Shown in pieces: positions 1 through 5,871 of a DNA stretch of 17,482 nt. The stretch spans positions 1-17,482 of the forward strand of contig DJSP01000115.1 in NCBI GenBank assembly GCA_002438065.1. The letters run 5' to 3'. Source of the stretch: Caryophanales bacterium UBA6331. Lineage in GTDB: Bacteria; Bacillota_I; Bacilli_A; RF39; UBA660. The translations under genes were made by a program, and so were the position numbers. The notes under the pieces are model-generated. The model was not told the DNA's origin. It was given only the letters and a program-made list of their open reading frames with translations, and made no database searches. Every line of letters starts with the position of its first letter. The stretch's first letter is position 1.

Positions 1-171
1 TATATATAATTCTTTTAATTCCCTGCACATATCAAATGCCTTATAATATTTACTATTCTTACATTTATTTAAGAAATAATTATAAACAAATCTAACACAT
101 CCAAAAGTTTTATTAATTAATATAATTTGATCATTATCTGGATACATTCTAAATCTATATGCTTTATACAT
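1..171 (-). CDS. tnpB: IS200/IS605-type TnpB (OrfB), N-terminal 57 residues, runs off the window
   Basis: Reading from the ATG at 171 down to base 1 gives 57 uninterrupted codons starting MYKAYRFRMYPDNDQ and containing FGCVRFVYNYFL. This is the helix-turn-helix N-terminus typical of TnpB/OrfB proteins (pattern KAYKYRIYPN..Q...I..TFGCCRFVYN). TnpB is an RNA-guided nuclease carried by IS200/IS605 elements. The start is supported by an AGGTG ribosome binding site at 177-181, five bases upstream, and by a consensus promoter at 204-232. The RuvC nuclease part, the C-terminal zinc ribbon and any omega RNA lie beyond the left edge, so completeness cannot be judged. No TnpA transposase is visible beside it. 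Confidence 0.85.
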   Translation of the reverse strand, partial: MYKAYRFRMYPDNDQIILINKTFGCVRFVYNYFLNKCKNSKYYKAFDMCRELKELYI

Positions 172-203
172 AATATCACCTACCTTTTTAACTTGTAGTT
201 AAT

Positions 204-232
204 ATTATATATAGCATACATATGTTTGTCAA
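204..232 (-). promoter_or_regulatory. Consensus sigma-A-type promoter of tnpB
   Basis: On the minus strand TTGACA (227-232) is followed by a 17-base spacer and TATAAT (204-209), both exact consensus hexamers. Transcription would start near 197, giving a leader of about 25 bases with an AGGTG ribosome binding site before the tnpB ATG at 171. Confidence 0.75.
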
Positions 233-291
233 TAAAAATCATACATTTATTACATTTTTCTTTAAGTATGAAATTCCTGTTATATAAAAAT

Positions 292-318
292 AAAATCAGC
301 TAGGGTAACGCTGATTTT
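292..318 (-). terminator. Rho-independent terminator after the truncated ATPase gene
   Basis: A perfect 9-bp inverted repeat (AAAATCAGC 292-300, GCTGATTTT 310-318) encloses a 9-base loop. On the minus strand the stem is followed by TTTTATTTTTAT. It sits about 60 bases past the stop of the gene at 379-996 and just upstream of the tnpB promoter, so it separates the two transcripts. A T-rich tract on the other side makes it potentially bidirectional. Confidence 0.7.
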
Positions 319-378
319 TGTGTGTTTATAAAATAAATTTTATATATTATTTATCTTTTAATAACCAATCAATTACAT

Positions 379-996
379 TTATTTTGTTATTCCATTATAA
401 TATGCTTCAAGAGCCATATCTAAAGTTAATAATATTTTGGGATAATGATCGTTTGTTTTTAATATATTTATATTTCCTGACATACCACCATTTTTCATGT
501 AGTCCAAAAATAACTTGTAATAATTATCACTATCAAATGCGGTTATATATTCTTTGAATGATAAAGATAACATTTTTATCTCTATGTATCTTCCGGATAA
601 CAATGTTGCTAATTCACTAGATAATAAATATGCATTGCTTCCAGTAATATATAAATCTACATTCTTTTTTATATATAAACTATCTACTGCTTTTTGAAAG
701 TTAACAACATTTTGTACTTCATCAATAAATACATAAAATTTTTCATTGTCATTTATTTTTTGATTAATAAAATTATATAATTCTTTGTAATCTTTAAAAT
801 CATAATCTGCATCTTCTAGATTTATATGTATTATTTGCTTAGATTTTATACCTGACTTTTTTAGATAATCAATATATAATTCAAATAATGTAGTTTTTCC
901 ACATCTTCTTATTCCTGTTATAACTTTGATTAAATTTTGATCTTTCCATCTAATCAATTCGCTAAGATATTCTGGTCTATTTATTATATTTATCAT
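379..996 (-). CDS. AAA-type ATPase of the DUF4143 family, truncated after the ATPase domain
   Basis: This 205-aa protein is the N-terminal ATPase half of the 'ATP-binding protein' family whose members normally run to about 400 aa and end in a DUF4143 (PD-(D/E)XK-like) domain. Visible motifs: Walker A GIRRCGKTT at residues 28-36, Walker B FIDEVQN starting near residue 90, sensor-like TGSNA at 118-122, and the SGRY arginine at 134-137. After about residue 165 the protein has GGMSGN where the family has a GG(M/L/F)P motif, then loses resemblance and stops at 205. The DUF4143 domain is absent and I found no continuation in other frames before the terminator at 292-318. The ATG has a good AGGTGG ribosome binding site. 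It is probably a decayed or truncated copy; the biological role of the family is poorly known. A second family member, with its C-terminus intact, lies at the right edge. Confidence 0.75.
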   Translation of the reverse strand: MINIINRPEYLSELIRWKDQNLIKVITGIRRCGKTTLFELYIDYLKKSGIKSKQIIHINLEDADYDFKDYKELYNFINQKINDNEKFYVFIDEVQNVVNFQKAVDSLYIKKNVDLYITGSNAYLLSSELATLLSGRYIEIKMLSLSFKEYITAFDSDNYYKLFLDYMKNGGMSGNINILKTNDHYPKILLTLDMALEAYYNGITK

Positions 997-1237
997 ATAA
1001 CCACCTCAGTTATAATTATACAGCATTTTTATAAAAGATAAACTTTTGGAAATATTTTTCCAAAAGTTCTGTTTTTGTACAGGTTTTGGAAATTTATTTC
1101 AATTGTTACTATTAGTCTTGTATAAAACATAAGACTGTTTGAATTATCTATACCATTCACTATAAATCTATTCTTATCTATTTTCTTATCAGTATGATAA
1201 TTTTTACAGTACTATTTTTCTTATAGTGTATTATTTT
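997..1237. other. Intergenic region with two inverted repeats
   Basis: No gene is seen. It holds the hairpin at 1041-1068, a shorter inverted repeat (AGTCTT 1114-1119 with AAGACT 1131-1136), and a partial copy of the hairpin arm (TTTTGGAAAT) just after the hairpin. A TATAAT on the minus strand at 1015-1020 could serve the ATPase gene starting at 996, but no good -35 accompanies it. Confidence 0.4.
1041..1068. repeat. 12-bp perfect inverted repeat, possible terminator of the TPR gene
   Basis: AACTTTTGGAAA (1041-1052) and TTTCCAAAAGTT (1057-1068) form a 12-bp stem with a 4-base loop. On the minus strand the stem is followed by the weak T-tract TATCTTTTAT, and it lies 170 bases after the TPR gene, so it could end that transcript. 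The distance and poor U-tract leave other roles open, such as a remnant of a mobile-element end. Confidence 0.5.
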
Positions 1238-2107
1238 CTATTTCTTTAAATTTTCTATAACATATTCATGAAGTCTAGGCATTGTAATTAATAAATAATC
1301 ATATCGTTCTAGATACATAAAGATTTCAGAAGAATCGCCTCTGCTATAATATCCTGGATTTACTTTTTCACTTTGTTTTATAGTACCTTTAAAATACTTA
1401 ACAAAATTTGCATTGCATTTATCAATTCTATTTAAATATTCTTTTGCTTTCTTGTCATTCCCAATTTTATAATATAACGCAAATAAAGGAAATAGCATTT
1501 CTAAATCTTCTTCGGGATATTTCTTATATAGGTCTAGCATATCTTTTTCTTCTTCTAATGTAGCATATATTGCCATTAACAAATATCTTGCACCCAAGTT
1601 ATCATTCTCATTTAAGGTTAAAACTTCTTTGCATATATTAGTTGCTTGACGTAATTTTCCTTCTTCTAAAAGGTATTCCGCCTTAATAACTAATCCTCTA
1701 ATATATGGTCTGGTTTCAAATATTCCATAAAATATACCTATATTTTCTTTATCAAAATATTTTTGTTTAGTTAATCTATTTTTTTCAAATTCTAGACCTT
1801 CATTTAAAAGTTTCATTCTTTTTTTTGCGTTTTTTTCTAAATCACATTGAAATAATATTGCATCAAAACATTCTGGTGACATTTCATAGGCTTTTTTAGC
1901 TAGCTTAATTGCAGCTTTTTCGTTAGCGGCATATTGTGCTTCCTCTAATATTTCATAAGCATCATCAAGTGGCGTATTTTTATATTCCATTTCTCCATTA
2001 TTGTATTTTTCTATAAATTCTTTTATTTTTTCATTTGCCTCGTCGATACTTTTAACATTATTATTTTTTAAAAACTCTTGTAACATATTATTAAATTTAT
2101 TATCCAT
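1238..2107 (-). CDS. Tetratricopeptide-repeat protein (ST7-like/TPR family), function unknown
   Basis: A soluble 289-aa, helix-rich, Glu/Lys-rich protein. TPR-like helix pairs are visible at about residues 45-80 (A..L...A....P), 100-110, 135-170 (AEYLLEEGKLRQATNICKEV followed by L..NENDN) and 195-230. The stretch ETRPYIRG (131-138) followed by NDNLGARYLL (168-177) matches a conserved signature of bacterial TPR proteins related to the ST7 family, where the pattern is TRPYMRA...NP.DN.G.RYLL. There is no signal peptide or membrane segment. A GGAG-type ribosome binding site precedes the ATG. Such proteins act as protein-binding scaffolds; no partner can be inferred here since it stands alone, with gene-free regions on both sides. 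The family assignment is from recalled motifs. Confidence 0.7.
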   Translation of the reverse strand: MDNKFNNMLQEFLKNNNVKSIDEANEKIKEFIEKYNNGEMEYKNTPLDDAYEILEEAQYAANEKAAIKLAKKAYEMSPECFDAILFQCDLEKNAKKRMKLLNEGLEFEKNRLTKQKYFDKENIGIFYGIFETRPYIRGLVIKAEYLLEEGKLRQATNICKEVLTLNENDNLGARYLLMAIYATLEEEKDMLDLYKKYPEEDLEMLFPLFALYYKIGNDKKAKEYLNRIDKCNANFVKYFKGTIKQSEKVNPGYYSRGDSSEIFMYLERYDYLLITMPRLHEYVIENLKK

Positions 2108-2423
2108 TAATTTCTTCTCCTTCTTTCTTTTATATTTGTGTTATCACTTATTTTTACATATATTCATTTTGACAAAAACATTCTGCAATTATTGTTAATA
2201 AAATACTTTTACTCCATATATTCTCCTATCCGTTTTAACAATTACACTTAAATTGTATCATTTTTTTCATTGTAATTGTTAATTAAGTACTTTAATTTAT
2301 TAATCTTTTTTATTTAACCCTTTTATTTCATTTCTATAATAGCATTAACTTATTTACAAAACGTTAAATCAGTTAACAATAATGCTAATTTCTCAATAAT
2401 TTTTTATATATTCTGACTATTTA
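2108..2423. other. Gene-free 316-base stretch with two inverted repeats
   Basis: No coding sequence is supported here. The region contains the long inverted repeat at 2235-2282 and a second one, TAGCATTA (2340-2347) with TAATGCTA (2380-2387), just past the stop of the BRO/DinD gene. The second has no clear T-tract on the minus strand, so it is not an obvious terminator. The leader of the TPR gene occupies the low-coordinate end. Confidence 0.4.
2235..2282 (-). promoter_or_regulatory. Large inverted repeat flanking a possible promoter of the TPR gene
   Basis: TTAACAATTACA (2235-2246) and TGTAATTGTTAA (2271-2282) are perfect 12-bp arms 24 bases apart. Between them on the minus strand lies GATACAAT, a plausible -10 (TACAAT at 2252-2257), and the upstream arm would overlap a weak -35. 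The layout resembles an operator embracing a promoter, but the -35 is poor and the leader to the ATG at 2107 would be about 135 bases, so this is only a suggestion. Confidence 0.3.
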
Positions 2424-2723
2424 CTACTTTCTGCTAGTTTCTAATTCCTTTGTTTCTTCATATTCATAATTTAATCTATTTTGTTTGGTAATAACAGATT
2501 CTCCTAAACTTCTTTCTATATCTTCTCTTGCTACTTTTGCTGCATGTCCACCCATTCTGGCAACTTCTTTATTTTGTTCTAAACCTTGTGGTCTATGTTT
2601 TTCGGCAAGTCTTTTGGTTGTTTCTTCTGATAAATCTGCTAATATTATTTCAATGTTATCCATATTATCCCTTAGAGACTCTTTACGAAGACCTTTATAT
2701 TGTTTGTATTCTTTTGCGGTCAT
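2424..2723 (-). CDS. BRO-N/DinD-like protein, C-terminal fragment (downstream of frameshift)
   Basis: This 99-aa frame starts GMTAKEYKQYKGLRKESLRDNM and contains PQGLEQNKEVARMGGHAAKVAR. This is the C-terminal half of BRO-N/DinD-like proteins, where ..MS..EYK.LKGLKKENLRDNM is conserved. The same frame is open upstream of its first ATG back to about 2786, encoding GITEGKEYAILTNEI. That peptide directly continues the product of the gene at 2780-3280 if one base is shifted. It is therefore not an independent gene but the second half of one gene. No ribosome binding site is evident for the internal ATG. Confidence 0.8.
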   Translation of the reverse strand: MTAKEYKQYKGLRKESLRDNMDNIEIILADLSEETTKRLAEKHRPQGLEQNKEVARMGGHAAKVAREDIERSLGESVITKQNRLNYEYEETKELETSRK

Positions 2724-2779
2724 ACCTGACCATTCTTTATAGATTTCATTAGTTAGTATAGCGTATTCTTTTCCTTCAG

Positions 2780-3280
2780 TTATACCTTTTTTTGCCAGAC
2801 ATCAGTTAATTCTTTTCGATCTTGAATTCCTTTTATTCTTTTGGCAATCCACTTTTCATCGTAACCTTTAGCACGATAAATATCTATGGCTCTTTGGGCA
2901 GCAAGTGAAGGATCAAATACTTCATTAATTCTTTCACTTCCTAATTTAGCTAACCATACTTTTATTGGTTCAGCATTCTTACTTGGAATAGATTCAATTA
3001 TTCTAAACATACCTTCAATATCAACTACATCTGTTAATCTATATTTACCATCCTGAGCTTTTAACTTCAAAGCGTTACAATTTGTAACGGTTTCATTTCC
3101 TTCATCTTTAAGCCTTTTTTTCATTACTCTCCAATATACTTGTGGATTTTCACTTTCTGTTAAAACTCCTACTATATCAACAACACTTATATAATATTTT
3201 TCATCTTCCTTATCCCATACTGTTCTTATAGTTTCATTATTAAATATTTTATTAATTAAATGCATTTTATCCTGATTCAT
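2780..3280 (-). CDS. BRO-N domain protein (DinD-like/phage antirepressor-like), N-terminal part, frameshifted
   Basis: This 166-aa product has an N-terminal BRO-N domain: IRTVWDKEDEKYYISVVDIV at residues about 18-37, then NPQVYWRVMKKRLKDEGNE and the LTDV..IEGMFRIIESIPS core. BRO-N is a DNA-binding domain of phage antirepressors and related proteins; close bacterial relatives of about 270 aa carry a DinD-like C-terminal half. Here the frame ends at TAA 2780-2782, right after LTDVWQKKV. A one-base shift at the seven-A run (2787-2793) restores the conserved continuation. The ATG at 3280 has a strong AGGAGGG ribosome binding site (3287-3293). It is either a broken gene or one expressed through slippage. 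Its role is unproven; DinD in E. coli belongs to the SOS response. Confidence 0.85.
   Translation of the reverse strand: MNQDKMHLINKIFNNETIRTVWDKEDEKYYISVVDIVGVLTESENPQVYWRVMKKRLKDEGNETVTNCNALKLKAQDGKYRLTDVVDIEGMFRIIESIPSKNAEPIKVWLAKLGSERINEVFDPSLAAQRAIDIYRAKGYDEKWIAKRIKGIQDRKELTDVWQKKV
2786..2793 (-). other. Frameshift point: seven-A run containing A_AAA_AAG
   Basis: On the minus strand the gene reads TGG CAA AAA AAG GTA TAA. Shifting back one base at A_AAA_AAG gives CAA AAA AAG, then GGT ATA ACT GAA, which joins the two halves of the BRO/DinD-like gene. The heptamer is identical to the programmed -1 slippage site of E. coli dnaX. It is equally explained by loss of one A from an original run of eight, as mutation or sequencing error. 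No stimulatory hairpin is obvious just downstream. Confidence 0.6.
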
Positions 3281-3291
3281 TTCTAACCCTC

Positions 3292-3380
3292 CTACTTTAT
3301 TTCAAATTTAGATAATTCAATTATATCGTCAAGATTTCCTACTCTTCTTAAATATTCTAAACCACCATCAATATGGGAAA
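3292..3380 (-). pseudogene. Remnant of a DUF7695-like small protein (C-terminus only)
   Basis: An open stretch on the minus strand, without any start codon, encodes HIDGGLEYLRRVGN followed by LDDIIELSKFEIK and a TAG at 3292-3294. This matches the C-terminal signature I recall for DUF7695 proteins (.DGG..YLRR.GN..DY.ELSE.E). Those proteins normally begin with a CxxC zinc-binding half (about 40 residues), which is missing here; an in-frame stop lies just before the homology. The TAG overlaps the ribosome binding site of the BRO/DinD-like gene, so the two were probably translated from one mRNA before the deletion. The assignment is from memory of the family. Confidence 0.5.
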
Positions 3381-3454
3381 ATTTTTAATACTTAACTATC
3401 CATATAATTATAAATTTTTAATATTTAATAAATGTTTTTGGTGTTCAAAACTTC

Positions 3455-4291
3455 CTATACTGCTACTGGTACTATTACCTTAACAATTTCTTCAATACAT
3501 TTCATTATTTCATCATAATCAATATCATTTGCATATTCATATTTTTTCTTATATGTATTCCATCTATTTTTAATGATCTCACTATCTTTTAATATTGCTA
3601 TGGTTTCTTCAATATTTCCGATATAATTTCTCTTTTCAAATGTTTTATCTACTGCCTGACGCAAATCATCTAATTTAACGTCATTCCAACCCTTAGTATA
3701 TATCAAATATATATCATAATAATATCTTATTCTACTATTAGCTTCAGCCCTTCTTAAAATTGTTTCTAGCTTTTCGGCAATTACAGTTTCAATATTATAT
3801 GACCATACATTTACATAACTATCTCCTAATATTGGACGATATTTATATACAATTGGTTTTGGTGTGATAGGATCTCCTGTTGTTATATCAATTTGAAAAT
3901 TTTCTCTAATTGTATCTACTTTTACATTTAAAATAACTCTAAAGCCACCGTATTGATCTTCTTTACGTATATTGCCAATCTCCACAAAACTTATTAAAGC
4001 ACCATCAGCAATATCTATCTCAATAATTGATTTAATCATCTTTTCAACATTTTCTTTAGTGAAATCAGCGTCTTTTATTGCAGTATCTATATCCTTAGTA
4101 GATCGATTTTCTAATCCAAATAATGTACTTAAATAGAACCCACCTTTTAAAATGAAGTTATCACGATACTTACTTACAGCTAATCTTTCTATAAATCTAT
4201 CATACATATATAAACGAAGTAATGTATTAAAATCTAAATTTCGTTTAACTGCTATATTTTTTAATTTGTCTTTTATTTGCATACTATTCAT
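3455..4291 (-). CDS. abiEii: AbiEii/AbiGii-type nucleotidyltransferase toxin
   Basis: This 278-aa protein is the toxin of a type IV AbiE toxin-antitoxin/abortive-infection pair. AbiEii is a DNA polymerase beta-like nucleotidyltransferase that stops growth, which limits phage spread. Visible motifs: LKGGFYLS (residues 49-55, the GG(S/F) motif), STKDIDT (64-70, the DxD metal-binding motif), the third acidic residue in FQIDIT (about 135), VIAEKLETI (170-178, catalytic Lys motif) and RYYYDIYL (189-196). All expected catalytic positions are present and the length is normal, so it appears intact. Its ATG overlaps the antitoxin stop by 8 bases (ATGAATAG), implying translational coupling. The organism's substrate is unknown; in related MenT toxins it is tRNA. 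Confidence 0.92.
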   Translation of the reverse strand: MNSMQIKDKLKNIAVKRNLDFNTLLRLYMYDRFIERLAVSKYRDNFILKGGFYLSTLFGLENRSTKDIDTAIKDADFTKENVEKMIKSIIEIDIADGALISFVEIGNIRKEDQYGGFRVILNVKVDTIRENFQIDITTGDPITPKPIVYKYRPILGDSYVNVWSYNIETVIAEKLETILRRAEANSRIRYYYDIYLIYTKGWNDVKLDDLRQAVDKTFEKRNYIGNIEETIAILKDSEIIKNRWNTYKKKYEYANDIDYDEIMKCIEEIVKVIVPVAV

Positions 4292-4910
4292 ACATCATAC
4301 TTACAAAATCCATAACTTCTTCTTTTATACCAAACATGTCAGCATACTTTGAAAGTTTTATTAGATCATTGTCCTTTCTTTTAAGATATTCTTTAATTGC
4401 ATATTTAACATGTTCTATATCCATTCTTTTTTTTGAACGAATTATGTCACAAATACATCTTTCCACATCATAAACTCTTACTTTGTTCCCCTGTGGTGTT
4501 TTAGCTTCAGTAATTCCAATATTATAGAACTTATCATCAACATAGAAAACATTATGTTTTTTTAGTTTAGGATTATTGTACTTTTTTGTAACTGTTATAT
4601 CAAAAGAACTATCTGGTGCTTTAATTGATAGATTATGAAAATAAAGTGCAGTCATATGAGAATAAATTATTTTTGGAGTACTTACACTAAGTACATAATA
4701 TACATCCTCAATCTTAGCAGAATCTATATAAATTCCCTTAGCCACTTTTTCTATCATATTCTTTTTAGTCATAATAGATAGATAATTTCTGCTTATATCA
4801 AAATTTTCAAGTTCTTTTGCAGTAATATATCCATTATTTTTTTCCATAAGTTTTTGAATGATTTCTATATTACTTTCATTTATAAATTCCTCTTTTGTAA
4901 TAAAATCCAT
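4284..4910 (-). CDS. abiEi: AbiEi-type antitoxin / autorepressor
   Basis: The antitoxin of the AbiE pair. An N-terminal winged-helix (about residues 5-60: NGYITAKELENFDISRNYLS, then KGIYI) precedes the C-terminal AbiEi domain containing YSHMTALYFHNLS and VYDVERCICDIIRS. AbiEi neutralises the toxin and, in studied systems, represses its own promoter by binding inverted repeats. I place the start at 4910 because AGAGGTG (4916-4922) stands five bases upstream. The longer frame from 4934 would begin at the predicted transcription start itself, so it would be leaderless. The start at 4910 gives 208 aa. The gene is directly upstream of, and overlaps, the toxin gene. Confidence 0.9.
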   Translation of the reverse strand: MDFITKEEFINESNIEIIQKLMEKNNGYITAKELENFDISRNYLSIMTKKNMIEKVAKGIYIDSAKIEDVYYVLSVSTPKIIYSHMTALYFHNLSIKAPDSSFDITVTKKYNNPKLKKHNVFYVDDKFYNIGITEAKTPQGNKVRVYDVERCICDIIRSKKRMDIEHVKYAIKEYLKRKDNDLIKLSKYADMFGIKEEVMDFVSMMYE

Positions 4911-4932
4911 AATTTCACCTCTTTGTTCATTC

Positions 4933-4969
4933 ATACGGACATTATATCATTTGTCCGTATCATTGTCAA
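4933..4969 (-). promoter_or_regulatory. AbiE promoter with overlapping palindromic operator
   Basis: On the minus strand TTGACA (4964-4969), a 17-base spacer and TATAAT (4941-4946) form a perfect consensus promoter, with a TGA extension before the -10. A perfect 9-bp inverted repeat, ATACGGACA and TGTCCGTAT (plus-strand arms 4933-4941 and 4952-4960), overlaps the spacer, the -10 and the start site at about 4934. Binding of a repressor there would block RNA polymerase. AbiEi, encoded directly downstream with a winged-helix domain, is the natural candidate. Confidence 0.8.
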
Positions 4970-4977
4970 TGTAATAA

Positions 4978-5005
4978 AAACTGATAAATTAAGTATTTTC
5001 AGTTT
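4978..5005 (-). terminator. Possible terminator just upstream of the AbiE promoter
   Basis: AAACTGA (4978-4984) and TCAGTTT (4999-5005) form a 7-bp stem with a 14-base loop. On the minus strand it is followed by TTATTA. It would insulate the AbiE promoter from read-through out of the group II intron remnant. It is short, so confidence is modest. Confidence 0.4.
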
Positions 5006-5156
5006 AATTGTCAAGAAACAAATTATTTTCATTGATAATTTTTGCCACTTTTGTCACTTTTTCTTAATGATTAAATGTTAATATTTTTTGCATCTAGATT
5101 TTTATTAAAAATATTTTAGTAACAGATTTAACTCGCAAACTTATTATTTTATTGCA
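5006..5156. other. Gene-free stretch between the AbiE promoter and the intron remnant
   Basis: No gene or clear signal is visible in this AT-rich 150-base spacer. Together with the promoter and intron RNA it makes up the roughly 330 non-coding bases between abiEi and the maturase fragment. Confidence 0.4.
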
Positions 5157-5535
5157 ATCGAGTAGAGAGAAATTTTTACTAAAATGTAAATGCAACTTCC
5201 TCTAACACCACGTTACGTACCGTTCGATATACAGCAGTTTAATTTGTAATAATATGTACTTTTAGGTAATGGTCTAGTAAGTTAACTAGGCCTCTTTTCT
5301 TTAACCTTTCTTTGGATATCGCTTGTTCTAAAACACGCGTATGTGCTATATGATAGTAACCTCTTCTAGAGTTAGATGTTACATATGCGTCTCTATGTGA
5401 TATTCCAAGTTTTCTTAAACTTGTGTATCTTTTCCTTATTTTCTTCCACTGCTTCCAAATTATAACTCTAAGTTTTCTTCTTATCCAGTGGTCTATTTCT
5501 TTCATAAGCATTTTCATATCTGCAATTCTAAATAT
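5157..5535 (-). mobile_element. 3' remnant of a group II intron
   Basis: The maturase C-terminal fragment at 5239-5535 is followed on the minus strand by GAACGGTACGTAACGTGGTG and GTTAGAGG, ending in TCTCTACTCGAT (about 5157-5168). These are degenerate versions of the domain V/VI end of bacterial group II introns, where CGTACGGTGGTGTGAGAGG and CCTACTCGAT are typical. The ribozyme's 5' domains and most of the reverse transcriptase are missing, so it cannot splice or move. The 3' boundary near 5157 is estimated from the CTACTCGAT motif; the upstream boundary is simply where the reading frame loses homology. Confidence 0.7.
5239..5535 (-). pseudogene. ltrA: Group II intron reverse transcriptase/maturase, C-terminal fragment
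   Basis: The frame encodes FRIADMK, then EIDHWIRRKLRVIIWKQWKK, KLGISHRDAY, RRGYYHIA and LKKRGLVNLLDHY. This is the C-terminal thumb/maturase end of LtrA-type intron proteins, whose pattern is ..LD.WIRRRLR..IWKQWK....R...L..LG......A......R.GYW..A. The homology begins at ATTTTTAGAATTGCAGAT, upstream of the first ATG (5517), directly after a stop codon, so the ATG is not a true start. Only about 98 of the usual 420-600 residues remain; the reverse transcriptase domain with YADD is gone. The C-terminus looks natural and is followed by the intron's 3' RNA end. Confidence 0.85.
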
Positions 5536-5582
5536 TTATAGTTCTTTAATTCATAAATAATTGATATGTTTTAAATTTTAAA

Positions 5583-5635
5583 ATATTGTTTAAACAATAT
5601 AAAAAGCATATATAGTTTATGTAGCCATATATGCT
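5583..5635. terminator. Palindrome plus terminator-like hairpin
   Basis: ATATTGTTTAAACAATAT (5583-5600) is a perfect 18-base palindrome. Beside it AGCATATAT (5605-5613) and ATATATGCT (5627-5635) form a 9-bp stem with a 13-base loop, flanked by TTTTTATATT on the minus strand and AATTTTTTAT on the plus strand. The second hairpin looks like a bidirectional terminator and overlaps the stop of the ATPase-gene remnant that ends at 5617. Confidence 0.5.
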
Positions 5636-5868
5636 AATTTTTTATAAAGAAATATATTTTGATTTTTAGCATTTACACTCTTTTTATTTGTATAATCAAG
5701 TTTCTTTGATGCAATTAATAGTTTAATTATATTTCTAGATAAAACGCTTTTTGTTTCTATACCAATATATTTTCTAATTTCGTCTGATGTCTTTGGTTCC
5801 TTACAAAATTCTACAACTTTATTTCTAATTTCTTCATAATTATTATTTTGTGTTGCTCGTTGTGTTGT
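5617..5868 (-). pseudogene. C-terminal remnant of an AlbA/RecG-like ATPase (Schlafen-AlbA_2-type regulator)
   Basis: An open minus-strand frame without a start codon runs from a stop at 5869-5871 to TAA at 5617-5619. It encodes TTQRATQ, then VVEFCKEPKTSDEIRKYIGI and RNIIKLLIASKKLDYTN. This is the C-terminal tail of large 'ATP-binding protein/RecG-like helicase' ORFs with an AlbA-2 domain. In those proteins a low-complexity ..TTQ.ATQ.. linker is followed by a winged helix (.ILEFC..P.S..EI...IGI..R..FR...L.PLI..G.L..T.P). Only about 83 residues of a normally 400-500-residue protein remain. The last residues are atypical. The family is common in mobile islands; the fragment cannot be functional alone. 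Confidence 0.6.
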
Positions 5869-5871
5869 TTA

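Noticed and set aside
2485..2752. Plus-strand ORFs of 74-85 codons opposite the BRO/DinD-like gene
   Set aside because: Antisense shadows of a gene with clear conserved motifs; no ribosome binding sites.
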